64,000 nt of DNA from Pectobacterium wasabiae CFBP 3304 (GTDB lineage: Bacteria > Pseudomonadota > Gammaproteobacteria > Enterobacterales > Enterobacteriaceae). The notes beneath the pieces are model-generated. The model was given only the letters and a program-made list of their open reading frames with translations. It ran no database searches and was not told the origin of the DNA. The DNA is taken from NCBI RefSeq assembly GCF_001742185.1, contig NZ_CP015750.1, positions 3,844,001 to 3,908,000 on the forward strand. The letters run 5' to 3'. Both the position numbers and the translations under genes were made by a program. Of this stretch, positions 7,064 to 18,061 are shown one piece after another; the first letter of the stretch is position 1, and each line of letters opens with the position of its first letter.

Positions 7064-10000
7064 ATGATTGAACGCGGTAAATTTCGCTCACTAACGCTGG
7101 TCAACTGGAACGGCTTTTTCGCCCGCACCTTCGATTTGGATGAACTGGTTACTACGCTATCTGGCGGTAACGGTGCCGGGAAATCCACCACGATGGCCGC
7201 CTTTATTACGGCGCTGATCCCTGACCTGACGTTACTGCACTTCAGAAACACCACCGAAGCGGGTGCCACCAGCGGTTCACGCGATAAAGGCCTGCACGGT
7301 AAATTGCGCGCTGGCGTCTGCTACTCTACGCTGGATGTCGTTAACTCGCGTCATCAGCGCGTGCTGGTTGGGGTTCGTCTCCAGCAGGTTGCGGGGCGCG
7401 ATCGTAAAGTCGATATCAAGCCTTTCACCATCCAAGGATTGCCGACGGCTATTCAGCCGACGCAAATTCTGACGCAGATTGTCGGCGATCGTCAGGCGCG
7501 TGTGCTCTCGTTACAAGAGCTGAAAGAGCGCGTCGAGGAGATGGAAGGTGTTCAGTTCAAGCAATTTAACTCCATCACCGATTATCATTCGCTGATGTTT
7601 GATTTGGGCGTGGTGCCTAGGCGCCTGCGTTCTGCTTCCGATCGCAGCAAGTTTTATCGCCTGATTGAAGCCTCGCTATATGGCGGTATTTCCAGCGCGA
7701 TTACCCGCTCGCTGCGTGACTATCTGCTGCCGGAAAACAGCGGCGTGCGTAAAGCGTTTCAGGATATGGAAGCGGCGCTGCGTGAAAACCGCATGACGCT
7801 GGAAGCGATTCGCGTTACCCAGTCCGATCGCGATCTGTTCAAGCACCTGATTTCCGAAGCAACTTCCTATGTTGCCGCTGACTACATGCGGCACGCCAAT
7901 GAGCGCCGCATTCACCTGGATGGCGCGCTGGAACTGCGCCGTGACCTGTTCTCCAGCCGTAAGCAACTATCGAGCGAGCAATATCGCCATGTGGAAATGG
8001 CGCGGGAACTGGCGGAACAGAACGGGGCCGAAGGCGATCTGGAAACGGATTATCAGGCAGCCAGCGATCACCTGAATCTGGTGCAGACCGCGATGCGCCA
8101 GCAGGAAAAAATCGAGCGCTATAACGCCGATCTGGAAGAATTGAGCTATCGCCTCGAAGAACAGAACGAGGTGGTAGAAGAAGCGCGAGAACAGCAGGCG
8201 GGAAACGAAGAACGTGCTGATGCTGCCGAATTGGAAGTGGATGAGCTGAAAAGTCAGCTTGCCGATTATCAGCAGGCGCTGGATGTACAGCAAACGCGGG
8301 CCATTCAGTATCAACAGGCGCAGCAAGCATTGGAACGTGCCCGCATGCTGTGCCAGCTACCGGATCTCACGGCAGATAACGCAGATGAGTGGCTGGACAG
8401 CTATCACGCGAAAGAGCAGGAAGCGACAGAAATTCTGCTGATGCTGGAGCAGAAGCTGAGCGTGGCAGATGCGGCGCACGGTCAGTTTGAACAAGCCTAT
8501 CAGTTAGTGAGTAAAATTGCTGGTGCGGTCAATCGCAACGAGGCCTGGCAGGTCGCGCGCGACCTGTTGCGCGATAGCGCTTCACAACGCTATCAGGCGG
8601 AACGGGTACAGCCGCTACGGATGCGTTTGTCTGAATTGGAGCAGCGCCTGCGTGAGCAGCAGGATGCCGAGCGGTTATTGCAGGATTTCAGCAAGCGCAA
8701 CGGTCAGGATTATCAACCGGAAGAACTGGAATTACTCCAGCAAGAACTGGATGCCCGCATCGACACGCTGTCATCGCTGGTAGCGGAAGCCGGTGAACGC
8801 CGCATGGCATTGCGTCAGGAGCTTGAGCAAACCCAGCAGCGAATTCAGAAGCTGACGACGCGTGCGCCAATCTGGCTGGCCGCACAGGAAATGTTGACGC
8901 AACTGAGCGAGCAAAGCGGCGAAACGTTTGAAGATAGCCGTCAGGTGACGGCCTTCATGCAGCAACTGCTGGAGCGTGAACGTGAAGCGACGGTTGAGCG
9001 CGATGATATCGCCGCCCGCAAACGTCAAATCGAAGCGCAGGTTGAGCGGCTCAGCCAGCCCGGCGGCTCAGAAGACCCGCGCCTGAACGCGCTGGCGGAA
9101 CGTTTTGGTGGTGTGCTGCTATCTGAAATTTATGATGATGTAACGCTGGATGATGCGCCGTACTTCTCGGCGCTTTATGGCCCGTCACGCCATGCGATAG
9201 TGGTGCCCGATCTTTCTCTGGTTCGCGATCAGCTTGCCGGTCTGGAAGACTGTCCAGAAGATTTGTATCTGATCGAGGGCGATCCGCAGTCGTTTGATGA
9301 CAGCGTGTTTGCCGTTGACGAACTGGAACGCGCCGTCGTGGTGAAAGTCGCGGAGCGCCAGTGGCGTTATTCTCGCTTCCCTGATGTGCCGCTGTTTGGT
9401 CGCGCCGCGCGGGAAATGCGTCTGGAAGGCCTGCGTGATGAGCGCGAAGCGCTGGCAGAGCAGTACGCGACGCTGTCATTTGATGTGCAGAAAACGCAGC
9501 GCTTGCACCAGTCTTTCAGTCGATTCATCGGTACGCATCTGGCTGTCGTTTTCGATGAAGACCCCGAAGCGGAAATTCGTGTGCTCAGTTCCCGTCGTGG
9601 CGAACTGGATCGGTCGATGGCCAGTTTTGACGGTGAGAACCAGCAGCAGCGCCAGCAGTACGAGCAGGCAAAAGAGGCGAGTGCGCAGTTGAATAAACTG
9701 ATTCCGCGTATTAGCCTGCTGTGCGATGAGACGTTGCAGGATCGCGTAGAAGAGATTCGCGCGGAACTGGATGAAACCGAAGAGTCTGCCCGTTTCATTC
9801 AACAGCACGGGGCAACTCTGGCAAAGCTGGAACCGTTGATTTCTGTCTTGCAAAGCGATCCACAGCAGCATGAGCAGTTACAGGAAGATTATACTCAAGC
9901 ACAGAACGCGCAGCGGCAGGCAAAACAGCAGGCATTTGCGCTGACTGAGGTTGTGCAACGCCGTGCGCACTTCAGCTATGCCGACTCGGCCGGGATGTTG

Positions 10001-11503
10001 GGTGAAAACGCTGGTCTGAATGACAAGCTGCGCCAGCGCCTGGAACAGGCTGAGGCTGAACGGGCAAAAGCACGTGAACAACTGCGTCAGCATCAGACAC
10101 AACTGACGCAATATAGTCAGGTTCAGGCATCGCTGAAAAGTTCTTATGACGCCAAGCAGGACATGCTGAAGGAGCTGACGCAGGAGCTGCAGGATATCGG
10201 GGTGCGTGCGGATGCCGACGCCGAAGCGCGTGCCCGCCAACGCCGTGATGAACTGCATGCCGCATTAAGCAGCAACCGCTCGCGGCGTAATCAGTTGGAA
10301 AAACAGATTACGTTCTGTGAAGCGGAAATGGACAGTTTGCAGAAGAAATTACGCAAGCTGGAGCGTGATTACCACCAGATGCGTGAGCAGGTTGTCACAG
10401 CGAAAGCTGGCTGGTGCGCGGTTATGCGTTTGGTGAAAGACAATGGCGTTGAGCGTCGCCTGCACCGCCGTGAGCTGGCGTACATGGAAGGTGATGAACT
10501 GCGCTCCATGTCGGATAAGGCGCTGGGAGCGCTGCGTCTGGCGGTGGCGGATAACGAACATCTGCGTGATGTGCTGCGGCTTTCGGAAGATCCGAAGCGA
10601 CCAGAACGCAAGATCCAGTTCTACATTGCCGTTTACCAGCATCTGCGCGAGCGTATCCGTCAGGATATTATCCGTACCGATGACCCGGTAGAAGCGATTG
10701 AACAGATGGAAATCGAGCTTAACCGTCTGACGGAAGAGCTGACGGCGCGTGAACAGATGCTGGCTATCAGCTCGCGTAGTGTGGCAAACATCATTCGTAA
10801 AACGATCCAGCGCGAGCAGAACCGTATTCGGATGCTGAACCAAGGGCTGCAAGCGGTCGCGTTTGGTCAGGTGAAGAGCGTTCGGCTCAACGTTAACGTG
10901 CGTGAAACGCATACCACGCTGCTCAATGTGCTGTCCGAACAGCAGGAAATGCACCAGGATCTGTTTAACAGCAATCGTCTGACCTTCTCGGAGGCGCTGG
11001 CAAAACTGTATCAACGCCTGAACCCTGAAATTGATATGGGGCAGCGCACGCCACAAACTATCGGCGAAGAGCTGCTGGATTACCGAAACTACCTTGAAAT
11101 GGAAGTTGAGGTTAACCGTGGCGCGGATGGTTGGCTGCGGGCGGAAAGTGGGGCACTGTCTACCGGGGAAGCGATTGGTACTGGGATGTCGATTCTGGTC
11201 ATGGTGGTACAGAGCTGGGAAGAAGAATCTAAGCGTCTGCGTGGCAAAGATATTATTCCGTGTCGTCTACTCTTCCTCGATGAGGCGGCGCGTCTGGATG
11301 CCAAGTCGATCGCCACGCTATTCGAGCTCTGCGATCGGCTGGAAATGCAGTTAGTCATCGCGGCTCCAGAGAATATCAGCCCCGAGAAGGGAACCACCTA
11401 TAAGCTGGTGCGTAAAGTTTACCAGAACAACGAGCACGTCCATGTGGTTGGGTTGCGTGGGTTCGGAACAGAAACGCCAGAGACGCAAGAACAAGCTTCG
11501 TAG
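7064..11503 (+). CDS. mukB: Chromosome partition protein MukB (SMC-like ATPase)
   Basis: MukB is the SMC-like ATPase of the MukBEF condensin. It is 1479 aa, close to the E. coli protein (about 1486). The N-terminal head carries Walker A GGNGAGKS at 34-41. Long coiled coils rich in Glu, Gln and Arg follow, interrupted by a hinge around 640-790. The C-terminal head has the signature [10 protein letters not shown] near 1364 and Walker [13 protein letters not shown] near 1400. The ATG at 7064 matches [18 protein letters not shown] of the family. Separation from mukE by an inserted element means it cannot be translationally coupled to mukE in the E. coli manner. A clear terminator follows. Confidence 0.98.
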   Translation: MIERGKFRSLTLVNWNGFFARTFDLDELVTTLSGGNGAGKSTTMAAFITALIPDLTLLHFRNTTEAGATSGSRDKGLHGKLRAGVCYSTLDVVNSRHQRVLVGVRLQQVAGRDRKVDIKPFTIQGLPTAIQPTQILTQIVGDRQARVLSLQELKERVEEMEGVQFKQFNSITDYHSLMFDLGVVPRRLRSASDRSKFYRLIEASLYGGISSAITRSLRDYLLPENSGVRKAFQDMEAALRENRMTLEAIRVTQSDRDLFKHLISEATSYVAADYMRHANERRIHLDGALELRRDLFSSRKQLSSEQYRHVEMARELAEQNGAEGDLETDYQAASDHLNLVQTAMRQQEKIERYNADLEELSYRLEEQNEVVEEAREQQAGNEERADAAELEVDELKSQLADYQQALDVQQTRAIQYQQAQQALERARMLCQLPDLTADNADEWLDSYHAKEQEATEILLMLEQKLSVADAAHGQFEQAYQLVSKIAGAVNRNEAWQVARDLLRDSASQRYQAERVQPLRMRLSELEQRLREQQDAERLLQDFSKRNGQDYQPEELELLQQELDARIDTLSSLVAEAGERRMALRQELEQTQQRIQKLTTRAPIWLAAQEMLTQLSEQSGETFEDSRQVTAFMQQLLEREREATVERDDIAARKRQIEAQVERLSQPGGSEDPRLNALAERFGGVLLSEIYDDVTLDDAPYFSALYGPSRHAIVVPDLSLVRDQLAGLEDCPEDLYLIEGDPQSFDDSVFAVDELERAVVVKVAERQWRYSRFPDVPLFGRAAREMRLEGLRDEREALAEQYATLSFDVQKTQRLHQSFSRFIGTHLAVVFDEDPEAEIRVLSSRRGELDRSMASFDGENQQQRQQYEQAKEASAQLNKLIPRISLLCDETLQDRVEEIRAELDETEESARFIQQHGATLAKLEPLISVLQSDPQQHEQLQEDYTQAQNAQRQAKQQAFALTEVVQRRAHFSYADSAGMLGENAGLNDKLRQRLEQAEAERAKAREQLRQHQTQLTQYSQVQASLKSSYDAKQDMLKELTQELQDIGVRADADAEARARQRRDELHAALSSNRSRRNQLEKQITFCEAEMDSLQKKLRKLERDYHQMREQVVTAKAGWCAVMRLVKDNGVERRLHRRELAYMEGDELRSMSDKALGALRLAVADNEHLRDVLRLSEDPKRPERKIQFYIAVYQHLRERIRQDIIRTDDPVEAIEQMEIELNRLTEELTAREQMLAISSRSVANIIRKTIQREQNRIRMLNQGLQAVAFGQVKSVRLNVNVRETHTTLLNVLSEQQEMHQDLFNSNRLTFSEALAKLYQRLNPEIDMGQRTPQTIGEELLDYRNYLEMEVEVNRGADGWLRAESGALSTGEAIGTGMSILVMVVQSWEEESKRLRGKDIIPCRLLFLDEAARLDAKSIATLFELCDRLEMQLVIAAPENISPEKGTTYKLVRKVYQNNEHVHVVGLRGFGTETPETQEQAS

Positions 11504-11537
11504 CGATAACCTTGCCGTTATTTTTATCTATAATCAT

Positions 11538-11567
11538 AAAGCCGCTTTTTTAAGCGGCTTTATTTTT
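11538..11567 (+). terminator. Rho-independent terminator of the muk operon
   Basis: AAAGCCGCTT (11538-11547) pairs with AAGCGGCTTT (11552-11561), followed by a T-run. It lies 35 bases after the mukB stop. Confidence 0.92.
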
Positions 11568-11894
11568 ACGTAAAGAGAATGTTGATGGCGAATAGGTTCA
11601 TCAAACGCGTAAGATAATAATCAGAAGAAGAAGCAAAAATATTTTTCTCTTTATATACTGACGATAAGACGATTGCTGGCCGTTGAAGGATTTGCGGTTG
11701 ATCGTTGTAATGCTGCGTACCGTAATAACGGGCGCTATATAAAAAATGTTCATATTTCACGCGTTATCGTTTTTTACAATGGAAAATGCGTTTACGCCAG
11801 TGTGACGGTATGTGAGCAATTCAGTTTGTTATTTCCATGTTCAATGTGGATTGTCGTGAAAGCACAGTGGCTAATGAGTACAGGGGATAAATGG
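11568..11894. other. Intergenic region mukB-ldtD
   Basis: About 330 AT-rich bases between the mukB terminator and the chosen ldtD start. The ldtD frame stays open upstream to 11673, but the extra residues do not resemble a signal peptide or the E. coli protein, so this is read as untranslated leader. TATACT at 11654-11659 is -10-like but lacks a convincing -35. Nothing else was recognised. Confidence 0.5.
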
Positions 11895-13622
11895 ATGTTG
11901 TTGTTACATAAGCGAAAAATGGTCAGGTTGTTGTTGCGCGTGGGTTGTCTTTGGGTCGGAAGCCTGTCCCCTTCGTTTTCGGTGCTGGCAGCAGCGCCTA
12001 CGGTGGTATCCGCAGGTGTCGTTTCTGTAGAAAATAGCCGTGTAGGGCTTTTAGCTGCGCTACCACACGGTATGACAGTACATTATCTAGCGGATTTATC
12101 CTCGCTTTATGCTCAGAACCGGATGCAACCGATGTGGGCAGATAATCGCGCGGTTCAACAGTTCCAGCAGCAACTTGCCGAATTGGCAATAGCGGGCATA
12201 CAACCGCAATTCACTACGTGGGTAAGTTGGCTGACCGATCCTCAATTAACCGGGTTTGCGCGTGATATCGTGTTATCAGACGCGATGTTGGGCTATTTGC
12301 AGTTCGTCTCTGGTGTAGAACGCAACGGTAACGATTGGCTGTATAGCAGCGTGCCTTATCGCCTGCAATCGCCCGCAGTCAATATCATTTCCCAATGGCA
12401 ACAGGCCGTAAACTCCGGCACCAGCGCAGCCTATGTTGCTTCGCTGACGCCCTCGCATTCGCAATACGCCAAAATGCATGAAGCATTGAAGACAATGCTG
12501 ACGGACAATCGCCCGTGGCCGAGCCTGAATCTGACCGAATCTCTACGCCCGGAACAACAGAGCCGCGAACTGGTGGCGTTGCGTGAAATTCTGCAACGTA
12601 CTGGCATGTTGTCGTCAACGGAGAGCATCACGCTTTTTAATGAAAATGTCTCCGCAACCACCACGCCGCTAACCGAGCAAACGCCTGTCGTCAATGGTGC
12701 GGTTAATGCAGACGATCGCTACACGGGCGAGTTGGTCGAGGCGGTTAAACGCTTCCAGCATTGGCAGGGCCTGGAGGATGATGGTGTGATTGGTAAGCGC
12801 ACGCGCGATTGGCTCAATGTTTCTCCGCAAACGCGCGCGACGCTGCTGGCGTTGAATATCCAGCGTTTGCGCCTGGTACCGGATAATGTTCATACCGGTA
12901 TTATGGTGAATATCCCCAATTACTCACTGATCTATTATCAGGACGGTGCTGAGCGTTTAGCGTCGCGCGTTATTGTCGGGCAACCGAAACGCAAGACACC
13001 GCTAATGAGCAGTTCACTGTATAACGTCGTGGTCAATCCGCCGTGGAATGTGCCTACAACGCTGACGCGGCAAGATATCATTCCTAAGGTTGTGCGCGAT
13101 CCTGGCTATCTGCAGCGCCATGGCTATACGGTGTTGTCTGGCTGGAGTCAGGATGCAGAGGTGATTGACCCTTCAATGATCGAGTGGCAAGGGGTGTCGG
13201 CAGAGCGTTTCCCATATCGTCTGCGTCAGGCACCTGGCGCAAATAACTCGTTGGGGCGCTATAAATTTAATATGCCGAACTCGGAAGCGATTTATCTGCA
13301 TGACACGCCTAATCATAATCTGTTTCAGCGAGATATCCGGGCGCTAAGCTCCGGTTGCGTGCGGGTCAATAAGGCATCGGAACTGGCTAGCATGCTGCTA
13401 CAGGATGCAGGCTGGAATAATAGCCGCATTTCTTCCACGTTGGATCAGGGAAATACCACCTTTGTTTCAATGAAACATCGCATACCGGTTAATCTCTATT
13501 ACCTGACCGCGTGGGTGGCTGAAGATGGCAGGCCGCAATTCCGAACAGATATTTACAATTATGATGATACCGCCCGATCGGGGACGAAAGTACTTCCCAA
13601 AGCAGGGCTGTTGCTTCTGTAA
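11895..13622 (+). CDS. ldtD: L,D-transpeptidase LdtD (YcbB)
   Basis: LdtD forms direct 3-3 (mDAP-mDAP) cross-links in peptidoglycan and can replace penicillin-binding transpeptidases under beta-lactam stress. The start at 11895 has AGGGGA at 11882-11887 and gives a signal peptide (basic MLLLHKRKM, then hydrophobic, cleaving near SVLAAAP). The 575-aa protein has a peptidoglycan-binding segment ([19 protein letters not shown]) and a YkuD catalytic domain with His469 (HDTPNH) and the nucleophile Cys488 ([14 protein letters not shown]). It is somewhat shorter than E. coli LdtD (615 aa); the difference lies in the N-terminal half. The next gene encodes the 3-3 cross-link endopeptidase MepK. Confidence 0.95.
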   Translation: MLLLHKRKMVRLLLRVGCLWVGSLSPSFSVLAAAPTVVSAGVVSVENSRVGLLAALPHGMTVHYLADLSSLYAQNRMQPMWADNRAVQQFQQQLAELAIAGIQPQFTTWVSWLTDPQLTGFARDIVLSDAMLGYLQFVSGVERNGNDWLYSSVPYRLQSPAVNIISQWQQAVNSGTSAAYVASLTPSHSQYAKMHEALKTMLTDNRPWPSLNLTESLRPEQQSRELVALREILQRTGMLSSTESITLFNENVSATTTPLTEQTPVVNGAVNADDRYTGELVEAVKRFQHWQGLEDDGVIGKRTRDWLNVSPQTRATLLALNIQRLRLVPDNVHTGIMVNIPNYSLIYYQDGAERLASRVIVGQPKRKTPLMSSSLYNVVVNPPWNVPTTLTRQDIIPKVVRDPGYLQRHGYTVLSGWSQDAEVIDPSMIEWQGVSAERFPYRLRQAPGANNSLGRYKFNMPNSEAIYLHDTPNHNLFQRDIRALSSGCVRVNKASELASMLLQDAGWNNSRISSTLDQGNTTFVSMKHRIPVNLYYLTAWVAEDGRPQFRTDIYNYDDTARSGTKVLPKAGLLLL

Positions 13623-13800
13623 GTATTGAAAATACGGGCATTAGCGGTATAGGGATTTTATTATTTTGCGGGGGATTGGTGCGATCTCCCGCAAACCTCT
13701 CAGCAAAGCGGGTTGACTCACTTTTCTCTGGCAGTTAAGGTTCAAGGCGGTGCGTTTTGTACCGCTTTTATACCGTTCTTTTAGCCAGGATACTTGTTCT

Positions 13801-14349
13801 ATGGATCACATTGACAATCATCGCCGTAAGTGGCTTGCACTGGGTGGTGCCGCATTGGGTATCGCACTGCTTCCCGGTCAGGCATTTGCAACGTTATCTA
13901 CCCCCCGACCACGAATTTTGACGCTAGATAACCTGAATACCGGAGAGCGGCTGAAAACGGAATTCTTTGATGGTAAACGGTATAACAAATCAGAACTTTC
14001 CCGCCTGAATCACTTTTTCCGCGATTATCGTGCCAATAAAGTCAAAATGATTGATCCGCAGCTTTTCGATCAGCTCTATCGTTTACAGGTCATGTTGGGA
14101 ACCAACAAACCCGTGCAACTGATTTCCGGTTATCGTGCAATGGATACCAATAACGAATTGCGCGCGCATAGCCGAGGTGTGGCAAAGCAGAGCTACCACA
14201 CAAAAGGGCAAGCGATGGATTTCCATATCGAAGGTGTCCAACTGGCCAATATCCGTAAAGCTGCCACTAAAATGCGTGCCGGCGGGGTTGGCTACTATCC
14301 ACGCAGTGATTTCGTTCACATCGATACCGGCCCGGTCCGCACCTGGTAA
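13801..14349 (+). CDS. mepK: MepK (YcbK), Tat-exported peptidoglycan endopeptidase
   Basis: MepK cleaves mDAP-mDAP 3-3 cross-links, the bonds made by the upstream LdtD, and so helps wall expansion. The 182-aa product starts at 13801, where MDHIDNHRRKWLALGG matches E. coli YcbK and gives a twin-arginine signal (RRKWLAL) cut near AFA. The LAS/M15-type zinc site is His133, Asp140 and His173 (SYHTKGQAMDFH, FVHID). An upstream in-frame start at 13750 would bury the signal and is rejected. Confidence 0.95.
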   Translation: MDHIDNHRRKWLALGGAALGIALLPGQAFATLSTPRPRILTLDNLNTGERLKTEFFDGKRYNKSELSRLNHFFRDYRANKVKMIDPQLFDQLYRLQVMLGTNKPVQLISGYRAMDTNNELRAHSRGVAKQSYHTKGQAMDFHIEGVQLANIRKAATKMRAGGVGYYPRSDFVHIDTGPVRTW

Positions 14350-14429
14350 TTTGCTATAGCAGCGCGACACTTTTTTGATACGGCTCGCGGCGACATAGCG
14401 AGTCGTTTAGTTATTCAACATGGAGTGAT

Positions 14430-15077
14430 ATGAAATATCAAATCGTCCCGGTGACGGCATTTAGCCAGAACTGCACATTGTTATGGTGTGAAAAAACCAA
14501 TGAAGCAGCGATTGTCGATCCCGGTGGTGACGCTGAAAAAATCAAACATGCCGTCGCAGATGCAGGAATTTTGGTTAAACAGATTCTGTTGACGCATGGT
14601 CATCTGGATCACGTCGGTGCAGCAGCAGAACTGGCGGGGCACTATCAGGTGTCGATTATTGGCCCGCAGATTGAAGATGCTTTCTGGCTGGAAGGCTTAC
14701 CTGCACAGAGCCGTATGTTTGGCTTGGAAGAGTGTGCGCCGCTGACACCATCACGCTGGCTGCAGGAAGGTGATGAAGTCAGCGTCGGAGAAACGACACT
14801 GGCGGTTTTCCACTGTCCTGGCCATACACCGGGCCACATTGTTTTCTTTGATACCGAATCACGGCTGGCACAGGTTGGCGATGTGATTTTCAACGGTGGC
14901 GTAGGGCGCACTGATTTCCCTCAAGGCGATCATCAGGCGTTAATTGCGTCCATCAAGAATAAGCTGCTGCCGCTGGGTGACGACGTGACGTTTATTCCGG
15001 GGCACGGTCCAATGTCGACATTAGGACATGAGCGTAAAACCAATCCTTTCCTGCGTGAAGATGCCGCTATTTGGTAA
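14430..15077 (+). CDS. gloC: Type II glyoxalase GloC (YcbL), metallo-beta-lactamase fold
   Basis: GloC hydrolyses S-D-lactoylglutathione to lactate and glutathione, the second step of methylglyoxal detoxification. The 215-aa cytoplasmic protein equals E. coli YcbL in length and carries the metal motif THGHLDH (His56, His58, Asp60, His61), a further [10 protein letters not shown] motif near 130, and GDVIF with the bridging Asp. It closes the ldtD-mepK-gloC run and is followed by a shared terminator facing aspC. Confidence 0.95.
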   Translation: MKYQIVPVTAFSQNCTLLWCEKTNEAAIVDPGGDAEKIKHAVADAGILVKQILLTHGHLDHVGAAAELAGHYQVSIIGPQIEDAFWLEGLPAQSRMFGLEECAPLTPSRWLQEGDEVSVGETTLAVFHCPGHTPGHIVFFDTESRLAQVGDVIFNGGVGRTDFPQGDHQALIASIKNKLLPLGDDVTFIPGHGPMSTLGHERKTNPFLREDAAIW

Positions 15078-15104
15078 TTTGCTACCAGGTAAAAGAGCAG
15101 AAAT

Positions 15105-15137
15105 GAAAAAGCCGACACAGAATGTCGGCTTTTTTCG
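15105..15137. terminator. Bidirectional terminator between gloC and aspC
   Basis: AAGCCGACA (15109-15117) pairs with TGTCGGCTT (15124-15132). The stem has an A-run on its left and a T-run on its right, so it can end transcripts from both convergent genes. Confidence 0.92.
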
Positions 15138-15156
15138 ATCGCAAAACGATCGGCAA

Positions 15157-16347
15157 TCAGAGTACAGCAACAATCGCTTCGCAGAGCGGTGCCATGTTTT
15201 CTGGCGTCATCCCTGCAACGTTGACACGGCCTGAGTTCACCGCGTAAACGCCGAATTCGTCACGCAGGCGCAGAACCTGCTCCTTGGTCAAGCCGCTGAA
15301 TGAGAACATCCCATTCTGATTGATGATGAAGGAGAAATCCTGCTGTGCGCCTTTTTCCTGCAACGTATTGACGAACAACTGACGCATACGCTGAATGCGT
15401 TCACGCATCGCCGTCAACTCCTGCACCCAAATGGCCTTCAACGCGTCGTTACCCAAGATGGTAGCAACAACGGTCGCGCCGTGTGACGGTGGGTTAGAGT
15501 AGTTGGCGCGAATGGCGGCTTTCACCTGACTGAATGCTTTGTCTGCCGTTGCGGCATCTGCGGCAACCAGCGTACAGGCACCGACGCGCTCATTGTACAA
15601 ACCGAAGTTTTTAGAGTAGGAGCTGCATACGATCAGTTCATCGTGAAGTGCGGCAAAGATGCGCAGACCTTCCGCATCTTCTTCGAGCCCACGGGCAAAA
15701 CCCTGATAGGCGAAGTCAAACAGCGGTAGCCAGCCTTTTGCTACCGACAGCTCGGCCAGTTTAGCCCACTGCTCAGCAGTAGGATCGATACCGGTTGGGT
15801 TATGGCAGCAGCCGTGGAACAGCACCACGTCACCTGCCTGTGCGGCATTCAGGCTGTTCAGCAGGCCATCAAAATCCAGCGCATGGTTTGCTGCATCGTA
15901 GTAGTCATATTGGCAAATTTCTAAACCGACGGCAGAGAACACATTATTGTGATTTGGCCAGGTTGGGTTGCTGATCCAAATGCGTTTTGCCGACGTCTGA
16001 TTTGCAATGAAATCCGCCGCTACGCGTAAAGCACCAGTTCCGCCCGGCGTTTGCGCGGTACGAGCACGTTTGTCGGCAATGATGGCATTCTGCTTGCCAA
16101 ACAGCAGTTCCTGCGTGCACTGACCGAATGCTGGCAAGCCGTCAATGCCCAAATAATTTTTGGTGGTTTCATTTTCCAGCAGATAATGTTCTGCTTTTTT
16201 TACGCTGGTCAGAACCGGGGTTTTGCCGGTTTCATCTTTATAGACACCAATACCCAGATTGATTTTATTCGCGCGGTCATCGGCGCGGAAAAGATCGGTC
16301 AGCCCGAGAATAGGATCGGCCGGTGCGGCAGAGATATTTTCAAACAT
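15157..16347 (-). CDS. aspC: Aspartate aminotransferase
   Basis: AspC is the cytoplasmic PLP enzyme that interconverts aspartate and 2-oxoglutarate with oxaloacetate and glutamate; it also acts on aromatic amino acids. The start at 16347 ([20 protein letters not shown]) gives 396 aa, the exact E. coli length; a longer reading adds 23 unrelated residues. The PLP lysine lies in [15 protein letters not shown], and the NPTWPNH and [11 protein letters not shown] segments are typical of class Ia aminotransferases. It faces gloC and lies downstream of ompF, as in E. coli. Confidence 0.97.
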   Translation of the reverse strand: MFENISAAPADPILGLTDLFRADDRANKINLGIGVYKDETGKTPVLTSVKKAEHYLLENETTKNYLGIDGLPAFGQCTQELLFGKQNAIIADKRARTAQTPGGTGALRVAADFIANQTSAKRIWISNPTWPNHNNVFSAVGLEICQYDYYDAANHALDFDGLLNSLNAAQAGDVVLFHGCCHNPTGIDPTAEQWAKLAELSVAKGWLPLFDFAYQGFARGLEEDAEGLRIFAALHDELIVCSSYSKNFGLYNERVGACTLVAADAATADKAFSQVKAAIRANYSNPPSHGATVVATILGNDALKAIWVQELTAMRERIQRMRQLFVNTLQEKGAQQDFSFIINQNGMFSFSGLTKEQVLRLRDEFGVYAVNSGRVNVAGMTPENMAPLCEAIVAVL

Positions 16348-16580
16348 TGCCAGAATGTTCCATAACTGAGATGAAATAAGAATTCTCAGAGTACCGTCAG
16401 TAAAAGGCTTTGCCAACCGTTGATGTCAAAAAGAAAGGGAAATAACAGGGAGAAGGAAAGAGACGAAATAAAAGACTGGTTAGGTGAGAATAATTGGCGC
16501 AAAGCAGAAACAAAAACACGGTGTGCGTTTTTCAATGTTGCTTACGGTGGCTCGTCAGAGAGCGATCCGACGTGCAATAA
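16348..16580. other. Intergenic region ompF-aspC
   Basis: About 230 bases containing the aspC leader on the minus strand. An open frame of 154 codons runs through here on the plus strand into antisense ompF, but it resembles nothing known and is considered spurious. No clear promoter hexamers were identified. Confidence 0.4.
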
Positions 16581-16608
16581 AAAAGACAGAGCCGAGGCTC
16601 TGTCTTTT
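16581..16608 (-). terminator. Rho-independent terminator of the porin gene
   Basis: AAAAGACAGAGCC (16581-16593) and GGCTCTGTCTTTT (16596-16608) form a 13-bp perfect stem with a 2-base spacer on the plus strand. On the minus strand the transcript ends in U-rich sequence, as expected for ompF. Confidence 0.9.
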
Positions 16609-16656
16609 CCTGCAATACGAACGATTAACTCGCTACGTTATGCTGCCTGCGATGAC

Positions 16657-17766
16657 TTAGAACTGGTAGATTACACCCACGTTCACGATATCGCCGTTAT
16701 CTTGCTCGAATGCTTTATTTTGGTCTTTATCAAGCAGGTTGATATCGTACTCAACATAGGTAGAGAAGTTTTTGTTGAATGCGTAAGTACCGCCGATGCT
16801 TGCATATTTAACCGCGTAATTGTTACCGTTGACAGCACCATCAACTTTGTCTTTACGAGTTACATAAGCAATAGTCGGTGTTAAACCGAAATCAAAGTTA
16901 TATTGAGCAACCAATTCAAAGATTTTGCTTTCGTCAGCAATTCGGCCATCAGCTTTACTGGTCAAGAAGAAATTGCGAGCTTCACCGTAAACCGCCGCAA
17001 CATAGATGTTGTTCGCGTCGTATTTCAGACCCGTTGACCATACGTCAGCACGATCGCCTTTAGCACCAGCAGCAGCCTGCTGGGTTTGAGTACGATCATA
17101 CGCACCGTAAGAGGCAACTACACCTACGCCGAAATCGGTATCATAAGACAGAGAAGTCGCCCACGCATCACCGTGCTGACGATCCAGTCGATCAACTGAA
17201 ATTGGCAAACCTGTGGTGCTACTAGTACCTTGCTCATCGTCTTTAGCTACGTATTGTAAAGCGAAGCCCAAGTTATCTACTAGGCCAAAAAAGTTGGTAG
17301 TGTTAAAAGTTGCAGCGTTGCCAATACGGCCAGTCAGAGTATCAGTGATGCTGCTGTCGCCGCCGTTTTCTGGCAGAACGTCGGTGTAAGCCATACCGTT
17401 GTAAGCCACGCCTACGTTACGACCGTAGTCGAAAGAGCCGAAATCAGCAAATTTCAGGCCAGCAAAGGCTTTACGCGTTTTTCCTGCACTACCGTTACGA
17501 TCTTCGGTCTTATTAGCATCGAACTGGTATTCAAATGTACCGTAGCCGGTCAGATCGCTGGTGATCTGAGTCTGGCCTTTAAAGCCCAGACGTGCATAGG
17601 TGTTATCTGCATTATCGTCGCTTTGGTTATTGAACGTATAACCTGCGTGTACACGACCATTAAGATCCAGCTTGTTCGCATCTTTATTATAGATTTCTGC
17701 TGCGTTGGCTGCGCCTGCGACTAACAGAGCTGGGATTACTACTGCAAGAATGTTGCGTTTCATCAT
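16657..17766 (-). CDS. ompF: OmpF-type general porin
   Basis: An outer-membrane trimeric porin, 16-stranded beta-barrel, for passive diffusion of small hydrophilic solutes. The start at 17766 gives MMKRNILAVVIPALLVAGAANA, almost identical to the E. coli OmpF signal peptide, cut before AEIYNKD; a GAGGG site precedes it. The mature protein has the typical AFAGLKFADFGSFDYGRN segment (eyelet loop 3 region with PENGGD) and ends in Phe (VGVIYQF), the signal for BAM assembly. Position between asnS and aspC is the ompF locus of E. coli. Loop sequences differ from E. coli, as porins usually do. An OmpR-like box lies upstream. Confidence 0.94.
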   Translation of the reverse strand: MMKRNILAVVIPALLVAGAANAAEIYNKDANKLDLNGRVHAGYTFNNQSDDNADNTYARLGFKGQTQITSDLTGYGTFEYQFDANKTEDRNGSAGKTRKAFAGLKFADFGSFDYGRNVGVAYNGMAYTDVLPENGGDSSITDTLTGRIGNAATFNTTNFFGLVDNLGFALQYVAKDDEQGTSSTTGLPISVDRLDRQHGDAWATSLSYDTDFGVGVVASYGAYDRTQTQQAAAGAKGDRADVWSTGLKYDANNIYVAAVYGEARNFFLTSKADGRIADESKIFELVAQYNFDFGLTPTIAYVTRKDKVDGAVNGNNYAVKYASIGGTYAFNKNFSTYVEYDINLLDKDQNKAFEQDNGDIVNVGVIYQF

Positions 17767-17939
17767 TATTACCCTCATTGGTGTTATTTAGACACCTGCC
17801 ACTGCCATAAATAATTCTTTAGGGAACTATTCCTGAAAGTTTGGTGTCTTCCTGTGTCTGAACGCAGTTTTCCATTCGCACGCTCGTTAATCCACCCTAA
17901 AGATGCTACAAACTTCGCAATCGGGTAACAAATGGAAAT

Positions 17940-17959
17940 AATGTGTTTCTAAATGTAAA
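17940..17959 (-). promoter_or_regulatory. Candidate OmpR-binding box upstream of ompF
   Basis: Read on the minus strand the site is TTTACATTTAGAAACACATT, which agrees at 15 of 20 positions with the E. coli ompF box TTTACTTTTGGTTACATATT. It lies about 175 bases before the ompF start codon, the distance expected given the long E. coli ompF leader. This implies osmoregulation by EnvZ/OmpR. Confidence 0.65.
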
Positions 17960-17992
17960 AATCAGGGAACTTTTTGTGACATAACAAAAATT

Positions 17993-18021
17993 AAAAAAAA
18001 AGAGCCGGGAAGCCCGACTCT
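17993..18021 (-). terminator. Rho-independent terminator of asnS
   Basis: AGAGCCGGG (18001-18009) pairs with CCCGACTCT (18013-18021) with one mismatch and a 3-nt loop. A run of eight A at 17993-18000 becomes the U-tract of the minus-strand asnS transcript. Confidence 0.88.
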
Positions 18022-18061
18022 CCTTTTCTACATATTTGTTTTACTTATATTAAATATTTAT

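Noticed and set aside
10349..11056. 235-codon open frame antisense to mukB
   Set aside because: It lies wholly inside the MukB head region and coiled coil, resembles no protein, and is explained by the codon bias of mukB.
16420..16884. 154-codon plus-strand frame overlapping the ompF end
   Set aside because: It crosses the porin terminator and antisense porin codons; no homology recognised.
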